Assembly (NCBI GenBank): GCA_016199585.1
Contig: JACQGM010000069.1
Span: 1 to 32,479 of the forward strand
Reading direction: 5' to 3'
Source: Armatimonadota bacterium
Lineage (GTDB): Bacteria; Armatimonadota; JAAZEB01
DNA: 32,479 nt
Below the pieces are notes generated by a model. It did not search any database. It was given only the letters and a program-made list of their open reading frames with translations, and was not told the origin of the DNA. Both the position numbers and the translations under genes were made by a program. This document shows, one piece after another, positions 22,037 through 29,649 of this stretch (the first letter of the stretch is position 1; every line of letters starts with the position of its first letter).

Positions 22037-22563
22037 CAGGATCGTGCGCCTGATTCGCAAGGCTTTGTGGTCTCAGGCGCGTGCTCTCATGTCGCCCGCC
22101 GCCGATGAGTGTCCCTGGCAGCGGAGGATCTCCCTTACCGAGTGCGGCGCCTCCCCCAGGGGGCGGGTGCCGCTCGTCAAGCGGGCCGTGAAGGGCCCGA
22201 CGCAGTTGCCTTGGACGGGCACTTCCCTGATCCCTGAGCGTTCCCATTCGCCGATGCTGATGGCCTCTCCGGGCTTACCCGGACACCCGATATCCGGGAT
22301 ACCCATGAATGAACGGCTGTCAGACGAGGGATCCTCCCAGGCAGACGGCTTCCCAACCCTCCCGACCGTGGCGAAGCCGCCGCTCGGCCGATATGGCATC
22401 AAATGTTTGTGGAGGGATACTCCCGATGTTCCTCATTGCCATTCGGGGGTTCCCGCAGTCACTCGTGAAGATCGGCCGGCGGCGCGGGAGGGGATCGGAC
22501 CGAGACCCCTCCACAGGATCGCTGCACAGCCGATAGCGGGGACGCTGAACGCCCGAGCACAGC
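22037..22563. other. Unassigned 527-bp block between the two Rex operators
   Basis: No recognisable gene. GC is lower than in neighbouring genes. Short inverted segments (TATCCCGGATATCGGG around 22290-22303, CCGGGCTTACCCGG near 22269) suggest structure. A 109-codon minus-strand frame (22402-22073) begins with two ATGs and has moderate third-position GC, but it lacks a clear ribosome binding site and any family I recognise. It could be a decayed gene, a structured RNA or a spacer. Confidence 0.4.
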
Positions 22564-22581
22564 TTGTGAACATTTTCACAA
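22564..22581. promoter_or_regulatory. Second Rex operator
   Basis: TTGTGAA-CATT-TTCACAA, again a perfect match to the Rex consensus palindrome. It lies 565 bp from the first site in a short AT-rich island (22561-22610), overlapping a possible plus-strand -35. Confidence 0.8.
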
Positions 22582-22600
22582 TATTTTAACTGAATATATT
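22573..22600 (+). promoter_or_regulatory. Possible promoter toward the Gfo/Idh/MocA gene
   Basis: TTTTCA (22573-22578), a 16-nt spacer and TATATT (22595-22600) within the AT-rich island, overlapping the second Rex operator. It would give a leader of about 240 nt to the ATG at 22848. A minus-strand promoter (TTGAAG at 22609-22604, TAAAAT at 22588-22583, 15-nt spacer) is a weaker alternative. Confidence 0.4.
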
Positions 22601-22633
22601 CCACTTCAACTCGGGAGGGTTCCTCGAGGGAGT

Positions 22634-22704
22634 GGCGCTTCGCCCCCCGGCGGCTCCGGGGAGGAAAGCGCCGTGCGCTGCCCGACAGCGCGACGGGGCA
22701 GCGC
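22634..22704 (+). promoter_or_regulatory. Two-hairpin structured leader
   Basis: GGCGCTT (22634-22640) pairs with AAGCGCC (22666-22672), enclosing CCCCGG/CCGGGG. A second stem GCGCTGCCC (22675-22683) pairs with GGGCAGCGC (22696-22704). Both would be in the leader of the 22848 gene if it is transcribed from the AT-rich island. No known riboswitch class was recognised. Confidence 0.35.
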
Positions 22705-22847
22705 TCCGATAGAGGTAATGCCAGCCGCAGCGCGAATACCAGGCGAGGGGAGAGGAACAGCCCATCGGGCTTGGGACGAGCAAACAGGACCACCTGAAGG
22801 CCGCGCCGGCGGACAGCCGGCGGGGCGTGGTGATGGGAGGACGGAGC

Positions 22848-23852
22848 ATGGCAGAGCATGGCGCCGCTGTCATCGGCGCGGGAGACGCAGGACGGGACTT
22901 CATTCGCATCTTCACCGCCAGTGAGAGGGCCCCGCTGCGCGCGGTGTGCGACCTCGATCCGGCGCGCCTCACCGAGGCTGCCGAGCGCGCCCCCGGCGTG
23001 CCGCAGTGCCACGACTTCCGGGAAGTGGCCAAACGCGCCGACATTGATGTGGTCGCCATTTGCACCCCGGACCACCTGCACACCGAGCCGGCGCTCGCGA
23101 TGATGGAGGCCGGCAAGCACGTGATCATCGAGAAGCCGATGGCGACCACCCGGGAGGCCCTGCGCCAAACCATCGAAGTCTCCCGGCGCACGGGCCGCAA
23201 GGTGGTCCACTGCACGCAGACGCGCTGGGTGCCCGCCTATCTGGATGCCAAGCGCCGCATCGCGGCGGGCGAGCTGGGCGAGATCTACTACGCCGAGACG
23301 GACATGAGCGGCAACGTCGCCCGGCTCTTCGCCAACGGCTGGCGAGGAGAGCCGGGCATCAACTACAACCTCGTCGCGGGCGGCGGCGTACACCCCCTCG
23401 ACCTGCTCCTCTGGCTGGTGGGCGACGACGTGGTGGATGTCTACGGCCAGGGGAACCTGAAGTGCCTGGGCGAGACGGGCCTGGATACCTTCGATTGCCT
23501 CACGTTCGTCATGCGCTTCCGCGGGGGCTGCGTGGGACGGTGTACCACGAGCTTCGGCACGGCGCGCCCGCGCTCCCGCCCGGTGGAGGTGTGCGGCACG
23601 AAGGGCTACTTCGCCACCGACCCGGAGGCGGTCATCGGCCATGGCGCGCAGCGGCCGGAGATCGAGAAGCTCGCCGGGGAGTCGAGCGGCAGCCTGCGCA
23701 TCCCACTGGTGAACGACTTCCTGGATGCCATCGATCAGGGCGGGGAGCCGCTCACCGGGCTGCGTGAGGGCGCCCACGTGTCGGCCGTCTGCATCGCCGC
23801 CTTCGAGTCGGCCCGGACGGGCAAGCCGGTGTCGCTGGCGGGTTGGTGGTAG
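22848..23852 (+). CDS. Gfo/Idh/MocA family oxidoreductase
   Basis: 334 residues, usual length. The Rossmann motif VIGAGDAG (8-15) binds NAD(P). CTPDHLHTEPAL and GKHVIIEKPMA (E95-K96-P97) carry the conserved lysine, and GGGVHPLDLLLWL supplies the His182-Asp185 pair. All standard catalytic positions are intact, so it should be an active sugar or cyclitol dehydrogenase or related NAD-dependent enzyme; the substrate cannot be read from sequence. GGGAGG seven bases before the ATG at 22848 fixes the start, rather than the GTG at 22827. The possible Rex operator upstream would tie its expression to redox state. It is followed 112 bp later by a paralogue on the same strand. Confidence 0.93.
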   Translation: MAEHGAAVIGAGDAGRDFIRIFTASERAPLRAVCDLDPARLTEAAERAPGVPQCHDFREVAKRADIDVVAICTPDHLHTEPALAMMEAGKHVIIEKPMATTREALRQTIEVSRRTGRKVVHCTQTRWVPAYLDAKRRIAAGELGEIYYAETDMSGNVARLFANGWRGEPGINYNLVAGGGVHPLDLLLWLVGDDVVDVYGQGNLKCLGETGLDTFDCLTFVMRFRGGCVGRCTTSFGTARPRSRPVEVCGTKGYFATDPEAVIGHGAQRPEIEKLAGESSGSLRIPLVNDFLDAIDQGGEPLTGLREGAHVSAVCIAAFESARTGKPVSLAGWW

Positions 23853-23923
23853 AGCGTTACGGCGAGTTCTGGGAGAGGGCCAGGCGCGCGCCATCGGCGT
23901 CGGCGCCCGGGGCGTGTCGGCGC

Positions 23924-23943
23924 GGCCGCGGCGCCCCGCGGCC
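23924..23943 (+). terminator. Hairpin between the two oxidoreductase genes
   Basis: GGCCGCGG-CGCC-CCGCGGCC, a perfect 8-bp stem with tetraloop followed by TTT. It ends six bases before the next gene's GAGGAGGG, so it could attenuate transcription or mask translation. Confidence 0.4.
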
Positions 23944-23964
23944 TTTCCCGAGGAGGGCAATCCG

Positions 23965-25005
23965 ATGCCTTTGAGAGCAGGAATCTGTGGTGTGGGATCC
24001 TACTACTCCGGCGCCTTCGCCGGCGCCTCGATGAAGAACCCCGACATCGAGCTGGTGGCCTACGCGCACCTGGACCAGAGCAACGAGGAGCTGACCCGGC
24101 TGCGAGCGCGGACGCGGGAGGCGTTCGGGGCGCAGTACGGTATCCGCGCCTACTCGCAGGTCGCGGAGATGGTGAAGGCCGAGTCGCTCGACCTGGTCTT
24201 CGTGACCTGCCCCGACAACCGGAAGCCGGAGCAGGCGGTGGCGGCGATGGACGCCGGCGCCCACGCCTACATGTCCAAGCCGATGTGCATGTCGCTGGCG
24301 GGCGCGGATGCGATGATCGCCGCGGCGGAGCGGAACAAGGTGTGCTTCTCCGCTCTCCTGCCGGGCCGCGACGACGGGGCGATCCGCGCCATGGCGACGC
24401 GAGTTCAGGCGGGAGAGATCGGGAAGGTGATCACCGTGCGGGCCTGGATCCAGCACGGCTGCTTTGGCCCGAAAACGGTCTTCGAGGGGAGCGGCGAGTT
24501 CGGCCCGGGGCAGGGGGGCGTCAACCTCTCCCTCGGCTTCTACGCCGCCGACTTGCTCCTGTGGCTGATCGACTCGCGGCCGGTGCGCGCCTACGCCGAG
24601 TACGATAACCTCGCCACGCCGCACAGCATTTGGATGGATACCGGGAAGGGCCTCGTCCGCTTCGCGGATGGGCGGATGGGCTCGATGGACCTCATCTTCA
24701 ATGTGAGCTGCGGCGCGCCCGCCTGGGAGATGGAAGTCGTCGGCACCGACGGCATCGCCCGCGCCCACCTCGACGTGACGGAGTGCGTCATCTGGCACAA
24801 GGAGGACCCGCGCTCGTCGCGCGCCTTCTACCGCAACCAGAACGATGTGATCGGGGATGCCGTCGGGCGCTTCGTGCGCTCGGTTCGCGACGGCGCTCCC
24901 CTGGACGTGACCCCGGAGCACGCGCGCGGCGTCCTGGAGCTGTCGCTGGCATGGAACCGTTCTGCCGCGGAGCACTGCCCCGTGGCGCTGCCCCTGGAGG
25001 GGTAG
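23965..25005 (+). CDS. Gfo/Idh/MocA family protein with altered active site
   Basis: 346 residues with a Rossmann start ICGVGSYYSGAF and the lysine kept in MSKPMCMS (K105). The segment usually written G-G-x-x-x-D-x-G-x-H-x-x-D reads GGVNLSLGFYAADLLLWLI, with Tyr where the general-acid His is expected. It may bind a different substrate class or have lost activity. GAGGAGGG at 23950-23957 supports the ATG at 23965. It is co-directional with the preceding intact oxidoreductase and is probably in the same operon. Confidence 0.9.
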   Translation: MPLRAGICGVGSYYSGAFAGASMKNPDIELVAYAHLDQSNEELTRLRARTREAFGAQYGIRAYSQVAEMVKAESLDLVFVTCPDNRKPEQAVAAMDAGAHAYMSKPMCMSLAGADAMIAAAERNKVCFSALLPGRDDGAIRAMATRVQAGEIGKVITVRAWIQHGCFGPKTVFEGSGEFGPGQGGVNLSLGFYAADLLLWLIDSRPVRAYAEYDNLATPHSIWMDTGKGLVRFADGRMGSMDLIFNVSCGAPAWEMEVVGTDGIARAHLDVTECVIWHKEDPRSSRAFYRNQNDVIGDAVGRFVRSVRDGAPLDVTPEHARGVLELSLAWNRSAAEHCPVALPLEG

Positions 25006-25020
25006 GGGGCGGGCTCGCCA

Positions 25021-25107
25021 CGGACCGCCCCGCCCGAGCGGGCGCGGCGGTCCGGCGGGAGCAGCCCACACGACCGGTCGAGGCCCCCGGCGCATCGTGC
25101 CGGGGGC
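25021..25107. terminator. Two hairpins between convergent genes
   Basis: First stem CGGACCGCC (25021-25029) with GGCGGTCCG (25046-25054), containing an inner GCCC/GGGC stem. Second stem GCCCCCGGC (25083-25091) with GCCGGGGGC (25099-25107), loop GCATCGT. The first follows the plus gene by 15 bp; the second reaches the stop codon of the minus gene. Neither has a U-tract. Confidence 0.55.
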
Positions 25108-25658
25108 TACTCGCCCAGCAGCCTGCGGAACTGCTGCTCCCGCGGGTCTCCCAGGCGCTCCCACTCCTGGCGCACCAGGCTGAGGCCGTAGGTGCAGTAC
25201 TCGAACCACTCCGAGAGCTTCCGCAGCGTGCGCGCCTCGTCGCGGTAGTCACCGTAGTCGAACGTGGAGGCGATGTAGTACGACTTGCGCCCCTGGTCCA
25301 CGTAGTCCACCAGGTGGTCCTTCCGCCAGGCGGCGCGCAGGAGGCGCAGCGCCTCGGGATAGACGCCCGTCCAGAAGAGCGTGAAGTCGCCGATGTGCTT
25401 ATGGACTTCCCGCTCGCGCGAGAAGGAGCGGGCGTTGAGGCGGACGTCGCCCTCCATCAGCATCTCGGCCACTTCCTCCAGGCGGCGGCCGCGGGCGTCG
25501 CGCAGGCGGTAAGCGTTGTCCATGTGGACGAAGCGCGTGAGGATGTCGGCCACGTAGCGCGCGACTTCGGGATCCGGCATCCGCACCGACTCGGCGAAGG
25601 TGCGGTAGACGAGGCTCTCGAAGAGGCGCCGCAGGGGATGATCGCGCGATATGTCCAT
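25107..25658 (-). CDS. Conserved-looking hypothetical protein, 183 residues
   Basis: Soluble, no signal peptide or membrane segment, rich in Arg, Tyr and Asp. It opens MDISRDHPLRRLFESLVYRT and contains DNAYRLRDARGRRLEEVAEML, LFWTGVYPEALR and DYVDQGRKSYYIAS, giving a mostly helical protein. I do not recognise the family. GGAGGGAG lies directly before the ATG at 25658, and coding bias is strong, so the gene is real. It diverges from the TolB-like/TPR gene, sharing a 180-bp upstream region, and converges on the oxidoreductase pair. Confidence 0.82.
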   Translation of the reverse strand: MDISRDHPLRRLFESLVYRTFAESVRMPDPEVARYVADILTRFVHMDNAYRLRDARGRRLEEVAEMLMEGDVRLNARSFSREREVHKHIGDFTLFWTGVYPEALRLLRAAWRKDHLVDYVDQGRKSYYIASTFDYGDYRDEARTLRKLSEWFEYCTYGLSLVRQEWERLGDPREQQFRRLLGE

Positions 25659-25741
25659 CTCTCCCTCCCTCCATTGAGCGCGGCTTACCGCATGGGACGA
25701 CTCAGGCCCTCGATTGGTTCGCTTCGCGGCGTCCGCCCGCC

Positions 25742-25770
25742 TTGACCCGTGCCTCTCGCTTGTGTATAAT
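25742..25770 (+). promoter_or_regulatory. Near-perfect sigma-70 promoter
   Basis: TTGACC (25742-25747), a 17-nt spacer and TATAAT (25765-25770). The start near 25777 gives a leader of about 60 nt. This rules out upstream in-frame ATGs as starts of the following gene. Confidence 0.8.
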
Positions 25771-25837
25771 GGCATCGTGCGGCGGCGCCGCGCGCTGCCG
25801 CTGCTTTCGCCATGCCGGCAGAAAGGACCAGCCCGCC

Positions 25838-27754
25838 GTGTCTCGTTGGTTGCCGCTCATCTGCATCATTCTGGCGCACCGGGCCGCGCCGCTCCCGGCG
25901 GCCCCCGAGGGGCGCGCCGCGCCGCGCCGCCTCGCCGTGCTGCCGGTGATCCCGGCCGCCGCCGGCGGCCAGCGACTCCCCGGCCCGCAGGCGGCCGCCA
26001 CGGCCGACCTCCTCGCGCGGTCGCTGGCTCAGATGTCCGGAGTGGTAACCGCCAGCCCGAGCGCCCTCTACCATGCGGCGGTGGCAGCCGGCGGAGCGGG
26101 CGCCACCACCGCCGAGGCCGCGGCGCAGGTGGCTCGCGGCGTCCAGGCCGAAACCGCCATCCTGGTGGATGCGGCCGACCTGGACCGGGAGTTAGAGCTG
26201 ACGGCCATCGTGGTGCCCGCCGAGGCGAAAGGCCAAGCCCCCACGCGCCTCACCCGGCGCGGCCCCGCCGTCCTGGATACCGACCTCTTCACCCTGCAGA
26301 GCGGCTTCGTGCATGCCGTGCTGGAGGCGCTCAAGCTGGTGCCCCCGCCCGAAGTGGCGCGGCGCCTGGATCTGGTGCTGCGGGGCACCGCGTCGGCGGT
26401 CGCCTTCCGTCACTACGCGGTGGCTCGCCAGCAGTTGCCGGTGGCGTCGCTCGATGCCTATGAAGCGGCCGTGCGGGCGCTGCGCCGGGCGATCGCGGCC
26501 GACAAGGAGTTCGCGCTGGCGCACGCGGCGCTGGCGGAGGCGGCCTCGCTGTTGAGCATGCAGCAGGCGCTCACCGGCCTGCGCGACGCACGCTTGCGCG
26601 GGGATGCCCTCAAGGCCGGCCAGGAGGCGGTGCGCCTGCGGCCGGAGCTGCCGGATACCCACCGCGCCCTCGCGCTCTCCTGCGCGCTCGTGGCCGATGC
26701 CGATGCCGCCGCCCGCGAAGCCGGCTCCGCCCTCGCCATCCGCCCGGACGACCCCGAGGCGCGGCTCTGGCTCGGCCTGGCGGGGGGCGCGGACGGCAAG
26801 CAGGACATCCTCAAGGCACTGGCGCTGGACCCCGGCCTGGCGCTCGGACACCTCTTCCTGGCCGTGCTCGCCAGCCGGGATGCCCTCGAGGCGGCGGACG
26901 ACCGTCAGCGGCAGGAAGCGCGCAAGACGATGGTGGCGGAGTGCCGCAAGGCGCTCGACCTGTGCGGGTCCGACCCCTCGCCGCTCCTGCTGACGGGGAT
27001 GGTGCAGACGGGCGAGGGGCGCATCGCCGACGCGATCGCCACCTACCAGCAGGTGATTGACATCAACCCGCGCACGGCCCTGGCCCACGCCGCCATCGCG
27101 CGCCTCTACTACGAGCGGGGCAAGCAGACCGAGGCCACCGACGCCCTGAAGCAGGCACTGGCGTTGGACTTCCGCGTCGGCGACCTCATGCGCGACCAGG
27201 CCCGGTTCTACCAGCAGGCGGGGGAGTGGGAGAAGGCGGACAAGGAGTACCAACTGCTCCTCCTGGCGAACCCGCAGGATACCCCCTCCTGGCGCGGCCG
27301 CGGCCATCTCTTCCTGGAGCGCGGCAAGCTCGGCGACGCGGCGGAGTGCTTCCGCAGCGCCCTGGAGATCAGCCCCGGGGATGCGTGGGCGCGTGTCGGG
27401 CTCGCGATGTGCTACCAACGCCAGAACCGCGATCCGGATGCCTTGCAGGAGCTGCAAGCAGCGGCGGCGGCACAGCCGGATGACGGCCTGGTGCGCCTCT
27501 ACCTCGCTCAGGCTTATGATCGTCTCAACCGCGTGCGCGAGGCGACGGAGACCTACGATCAGGCCGTGCGCATCGCCCCCACCCTCGTCGAGGCTGCTTA
27601 CTCCCGGGCGCAGTTCCTGGACAGGGCGATCCCGGAGCGCGCCCCCGCGGCCTGGCGCGCCTACCTGGCCGCCATCGAAGCGGTCGGCGGCGCGCAGACC
27701 GACCAGGAGAAGGAGCGCGTCCGCACCGCGCAGATGCGCCTCCGGGGCCGGTAG
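25838..27754 (+). CDS. Exported TolB-like N-terminal domain plus TPR array
   Basis: 638 residues from the GTG at 25838 (AAAGGA at 25822-25827). A short leader (VSRWLPLICIILAHRAAPLP) suggests export or anchoring. The first domain (about 25-165) starts RRLAVLPVIPAAAGG and contains ADLLARSLAQMSGVVTASPS and GVQAETAILVDA, the pattern of TolB-like/FlgO-like domains that precede TPRs. About ten TPR-like units follow from residue 200, for example ALRRAIAADKEFALAHAALA, AIATYQQVIDINPRTALAHA, YYERGKQTEATDALKQALAL and CYQRQNRDPDALQELQAAAA. It is a scaffold for protein assembly; partner unknown. The start is set by the promoter at 25742-25770, since earlier in-frame ATGs lie before the transcript. Confidence 0.87.
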   Translation: MSRWLPLICIILAHRAAPLPAAPEGRAAPRRLAVLPVIPAAAGGQRLPGPQAAATADLLARSLAQMSGVVTASPSALYHAAVAAGGAGATTAEAAAQVARGVQAETAILVDAADLDRELELTAIVVPAEAKGQAPTRLTRRGPAVLDTDLFTLQSGFVHAVLEALKLVPPPEVARRLDLVLRGTASAVAFRHYAVARQQLPVASLDAYEAAVRALRRAIAADKEFALAHAALAEAASLLSMQQALTGLRDARLRGDALKAGQEAVRLRPELPDTHRALALSCALVADADAAAREAGSALAIRPDDPEARLWLGLAGGADGKQDILKALALDPGLALGHLFLAVLASRDALEAADDRQRQEARKTMVAECRKALDLCGSDPSPLLLTGMVQTGEGRIADAIATYQQVIDINPRTALAHAAIARLYYERGKQTEATDALKQALALDFRVGDLMRDQARFYQQAGEWEKADKEYQLLLLANPQDTPSWRGRGHLFLERGKLGDAAECFRSALEISPGDAWARVGLAMCYQRQNRDPDALQELQAAAAAQPDDGLVRLYLAQAYDRLNRVREATETYDQAVRIAPTLVEAAYSRAQFLDRAIPERAPAAWRAYLAAIEAVGGAQTDQEKERVRTAQMRLRGR

Positions 27755-27802
27755 TCACCTGCTGCCCGGGCGCAACCCATCCCGGCCCCGCGCGTCTGTC
27801 TT

Positions 27803-27844
27803 GCCGAGCACGTCACCCGGGGTGACCCGGGTGACGTGCTCGGC
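27803..27844. terminator. Perfect 18-bp-stem hairpin between convergent genes
   Basis: GCCGAGCACGTCACCCGG (27803-27820) pairs perfectly with CCGGGTGACGTGCTCGGC (27827-27844) around GGTGAC. No U-tract. Its position between two converging genes suggests a bidirectional terminator; a mobile palindromic repeat is the alternative. Confidence 0.6.
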
Positions 27845-27950
27845 GCCACGCGGCCGGGACCGATGGAGGGTGCCTGGCCGGCAGCTATGGCACTTGATCC
27901 TCGAGGCCGCCATCACCCGGGGCGAGCCGAACCGGCGGCATCCCCTGCGG

Positions 27951-28781
27951 CTATACCGGCAGCCCCAACACCCTGGCGGCCGTCGCGTAGAAGAAGGCGT
28001 CCAGGAACTGCGGCTTCCCGGCCTCCTCGATGAACTCCTTCCAGTAGCCGATGTACTCCGCGTACGATGTCGAGTTGAGATCCAGCCCGAACATGACGCG
28101 GCTATCCAGGCGCAACACGCGAGCCCGGTCCTTGGGCCCCTGCTTCTCCAGGTCCAGCAGCACCTGTCGGGCCAGGGAGTTGGGGCCGTTCATCGAGACC
28201 TCGATGTAGACGTTCCGATAGGCCCGGTGCAGCGCAATCGCGTCCCAAAAGAGCTCAAAAGCGAGGTGGGCGATGACGAAGTTGGTGTTGGGGAAGCGCG
28301 CGGCCAGGTTGGTCAGGTACATCGGGTGGATGCACTTGAAGTCGAACGGCACTTTCACGCCGGTTCGCGGCAGGCCGCCGCGCGGTCCCATGTGGATCAT
28401 CACCGGCAGCCGCAGCTCATCCACCTTCTCGAACACGGGAGTGTACGTCGGGTCGTCCACGTAGACCCCCTCGAAATAGGGGAGGAGCTTGACGCAACCA
28501 AAGCCTTCGCCGTGGTAGCGGTTGAGCGCCTCGAGGGAGCGCGCGATGTCGCGCGGATTGATGTAGACGCTCCCGATCAGGCGATCCGGGAACTCGCGGA
28601 TCGCTTTGAGCACATCCCCGTTGTCGCCGACGTGGGGGTAGAGGGATGTCGGCAGCGCGTGCAGGACGGCACGCTCGACGCCGTGACGGTCCATCCCGGC
28701 GACGAACCCCCGAGCGCCCTCGGCCTGCATCTGGCCGACCTCGCGGATCCATAGGTGCTGGTGGAAGTCAATCACTCGCAC
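27951..28781 (-). CDS. Amidohydrolase-family (amidohydrolase_2) metal-dependent hydrolase
   Basis: 276 residues. The N-terminal VIDFHQHLW carries the H-x-H metal ligands (H7, H9). GEGFGCVKLLPYFEGVYVDD, LPVMIHMG (ligand His), the NFVIAHLAFELFWDAIAL strand and RVMFGLDLN (catalytic Asp position) follow the order of TIM-barrel amidohydrolase_2 proteins (decarboxylases, lactonases and related hydrolases). Substrate unknown. The GTG at 28781 fits GGGGAGG nine bases upstream; longer in-frame starts read through low-complexity sequence. It is the last gene of a minus-strand operon after the creatininase-family gene. Confidence 0.9.
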   Translation of the reverse strand: MRVIDFHQHLWIREVGQMQAEGARGFVAGMDRHGVERAVLHALPTSLYPHVGDNGDVLKAIREFPDRLIGSVYINPRDIARSLEALNRYHGEGFGCVKLLPYFEGVYVDDPTYTPVFEKVDELRLPVMIHMGPRGGLPRTGVKVPFDFKCIHPMYLTNLAARFPNTNFVIAHLAFELFWDAIALHRAYRNVYIEVSMNGPNSLARQVLLDLEKQGPKDRARVLRLDSRVMFGLDLNSTSYAEYIGYWKEFIEEAGKPQFLDAFFYATAARVLGLPV

Positions 28782-28890
28782 GGTCTCTCTCCTCCCCGCG
28801 CGGGGTCTTCGCGGGCCGCCTCGTCCTCCGCGGCGCCGCCCTCTCTGTCCCGCATCCGGGTCTGGCAGTGAACGCCGAACCCGATCCAAT

Positions 28891-28917
28891 CGCGTTCATC
28901 CGCGTTCATTCGCGGTT
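28891..28917. repeat. Short tandem repeat overlapping the creatininase stop codon
   Basis: Two exact-length 10-mers, CGCGTTCATC and CGCGTTCATT, then CGCGGTT. This looks like a copy of the intergenic CGCGTTCAT-type repeat seen in many GC-rich genomes. The creatininase stop (28908-28906) lies inside it, so the last residues of that protein come from the repeat. Confidence 0.45.
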
Positions 28918-29616
28918 GGGCATGGATGCCGGATTGAGCAGCTCTCCCACGCCCTTGACCAGCCTCTCCAGGTAGTCCTTCGCCATCGCCGCCAGCGGCT
29001 GTTCCCGGATGTCCACTTCGCCGATCTGCCACGACTCGCGCTTGTACCGCGGCACCTGGTAGGCGATCTTGAATTCCTTCCCGGGGACGAACCGGGAAAC
29101 GTCCACAGCCTCCGGATAGAGCGCCTGCAGAAGCGCCGTCTCGCGGGCGGTCGCGTGCGGGGGCCATTCCCCGGACGGACCGACGATCGCGCCGGGGCGG
29201 AGCACAATGACCCGCACCGAGCCTTCCTTCTCGTAGTCCTCCACGGCCTTCGCGACCATCTTGTCCTGCACCGAGCCGCCGTGGCCGGAGAGGATGATGG
29301 CGGTCTTGAACCGGACCTTCTCCAACTGCTGCAGCAGGGCCGTCAGGAGGGCGCTGGCGAGGTCGGAGGGGAACTCGATGGTTCCCTCGTAGCTGCTGAA
29401 CCCCTGCGCGCCGAAGTAGCTCGGCGGCAGGACGATCCCGCCATACGTCTCCGCCAGCAGCCGGCAGAGTCCGTAGGCGTTGAGGAAGTCGCACCCAAGG
29501 GCCAGGTGGTCCCCGTGGAACTCCAGAAGGCCGATCGGCACCCAGGCGGTCGGGTTCTCCTCCAGCGCCTCGTGGAACTCCTTGACAAACATCCCGGCGT
29601 AGTCTACGCTCTTCAT
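28906..29616 (-). CDS. Creatininase-family amidohydrolase
   Basis: 236 residues. The family metal-site motif E-x-H-G-x-H-L-x4-D is complete (E32, H34, H37, D43, in IGLLEFHGDHLALGCDF). The second motif N-G-H-G-G-N reads SGHGGSV (H112), and the third, usually H-A-G-x-x-E-T-S, reads HATARET (E159). Creatininase relatives hydrolyse cyclic amides or formamides, as in creatinine, riboflavin-precursor and mycofactocin pathways; the specific substrate is not clear here. GGGGAG upstream of the ATG supports the start. It is 33 bp downstream of the 541-residue exported protein and 124 bp upstream of the amidohydrolase, in one likely operon. Confidence 0.9.
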   Translation of the reverse strand: MKSVDYAGMFVKEFHEALEENPTAWVPIGLLEFHGDHLALGCDFLNAYGLCRLLAETYGGIVLPPSYFGAQGFSSYEGTIEFPSDLASALLTALLQQLEKVRFKTAIILSGHGGSVQDKMVAKAVEDYEKEGSVRVIVLRPGAIVGPSGEWPPHATARETALLQALYPEAVDVSRFVPGKEFKIAYQVPRYKRESWQIGEVDIREQPLAAMAKDYLERLVKGVGELLNPASMPNRE

Positions 29617-29649
29617 GTTCTCTCCCCTTCCTGCTTGCGCCCGACTCTG

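Noticed and set aside
22073-22402. A 109-codon minus-strand frame between the Rex sites, as a gene
   Set aside because: Third-position GC is lower than in the real genes here, no clear ribosome binding site, no known family. Kept only as part of an unexplained block.
22643-22730. Resemblance to RNase P RNA or a TPP riboswitch (GGGGAGGAAAG, GGTAATGCCAG)
   Set aside because: The other conserved blocks of RNase P RNA and the CTGAGA element of TPP riboswitches are absent, and spacing does not fit.
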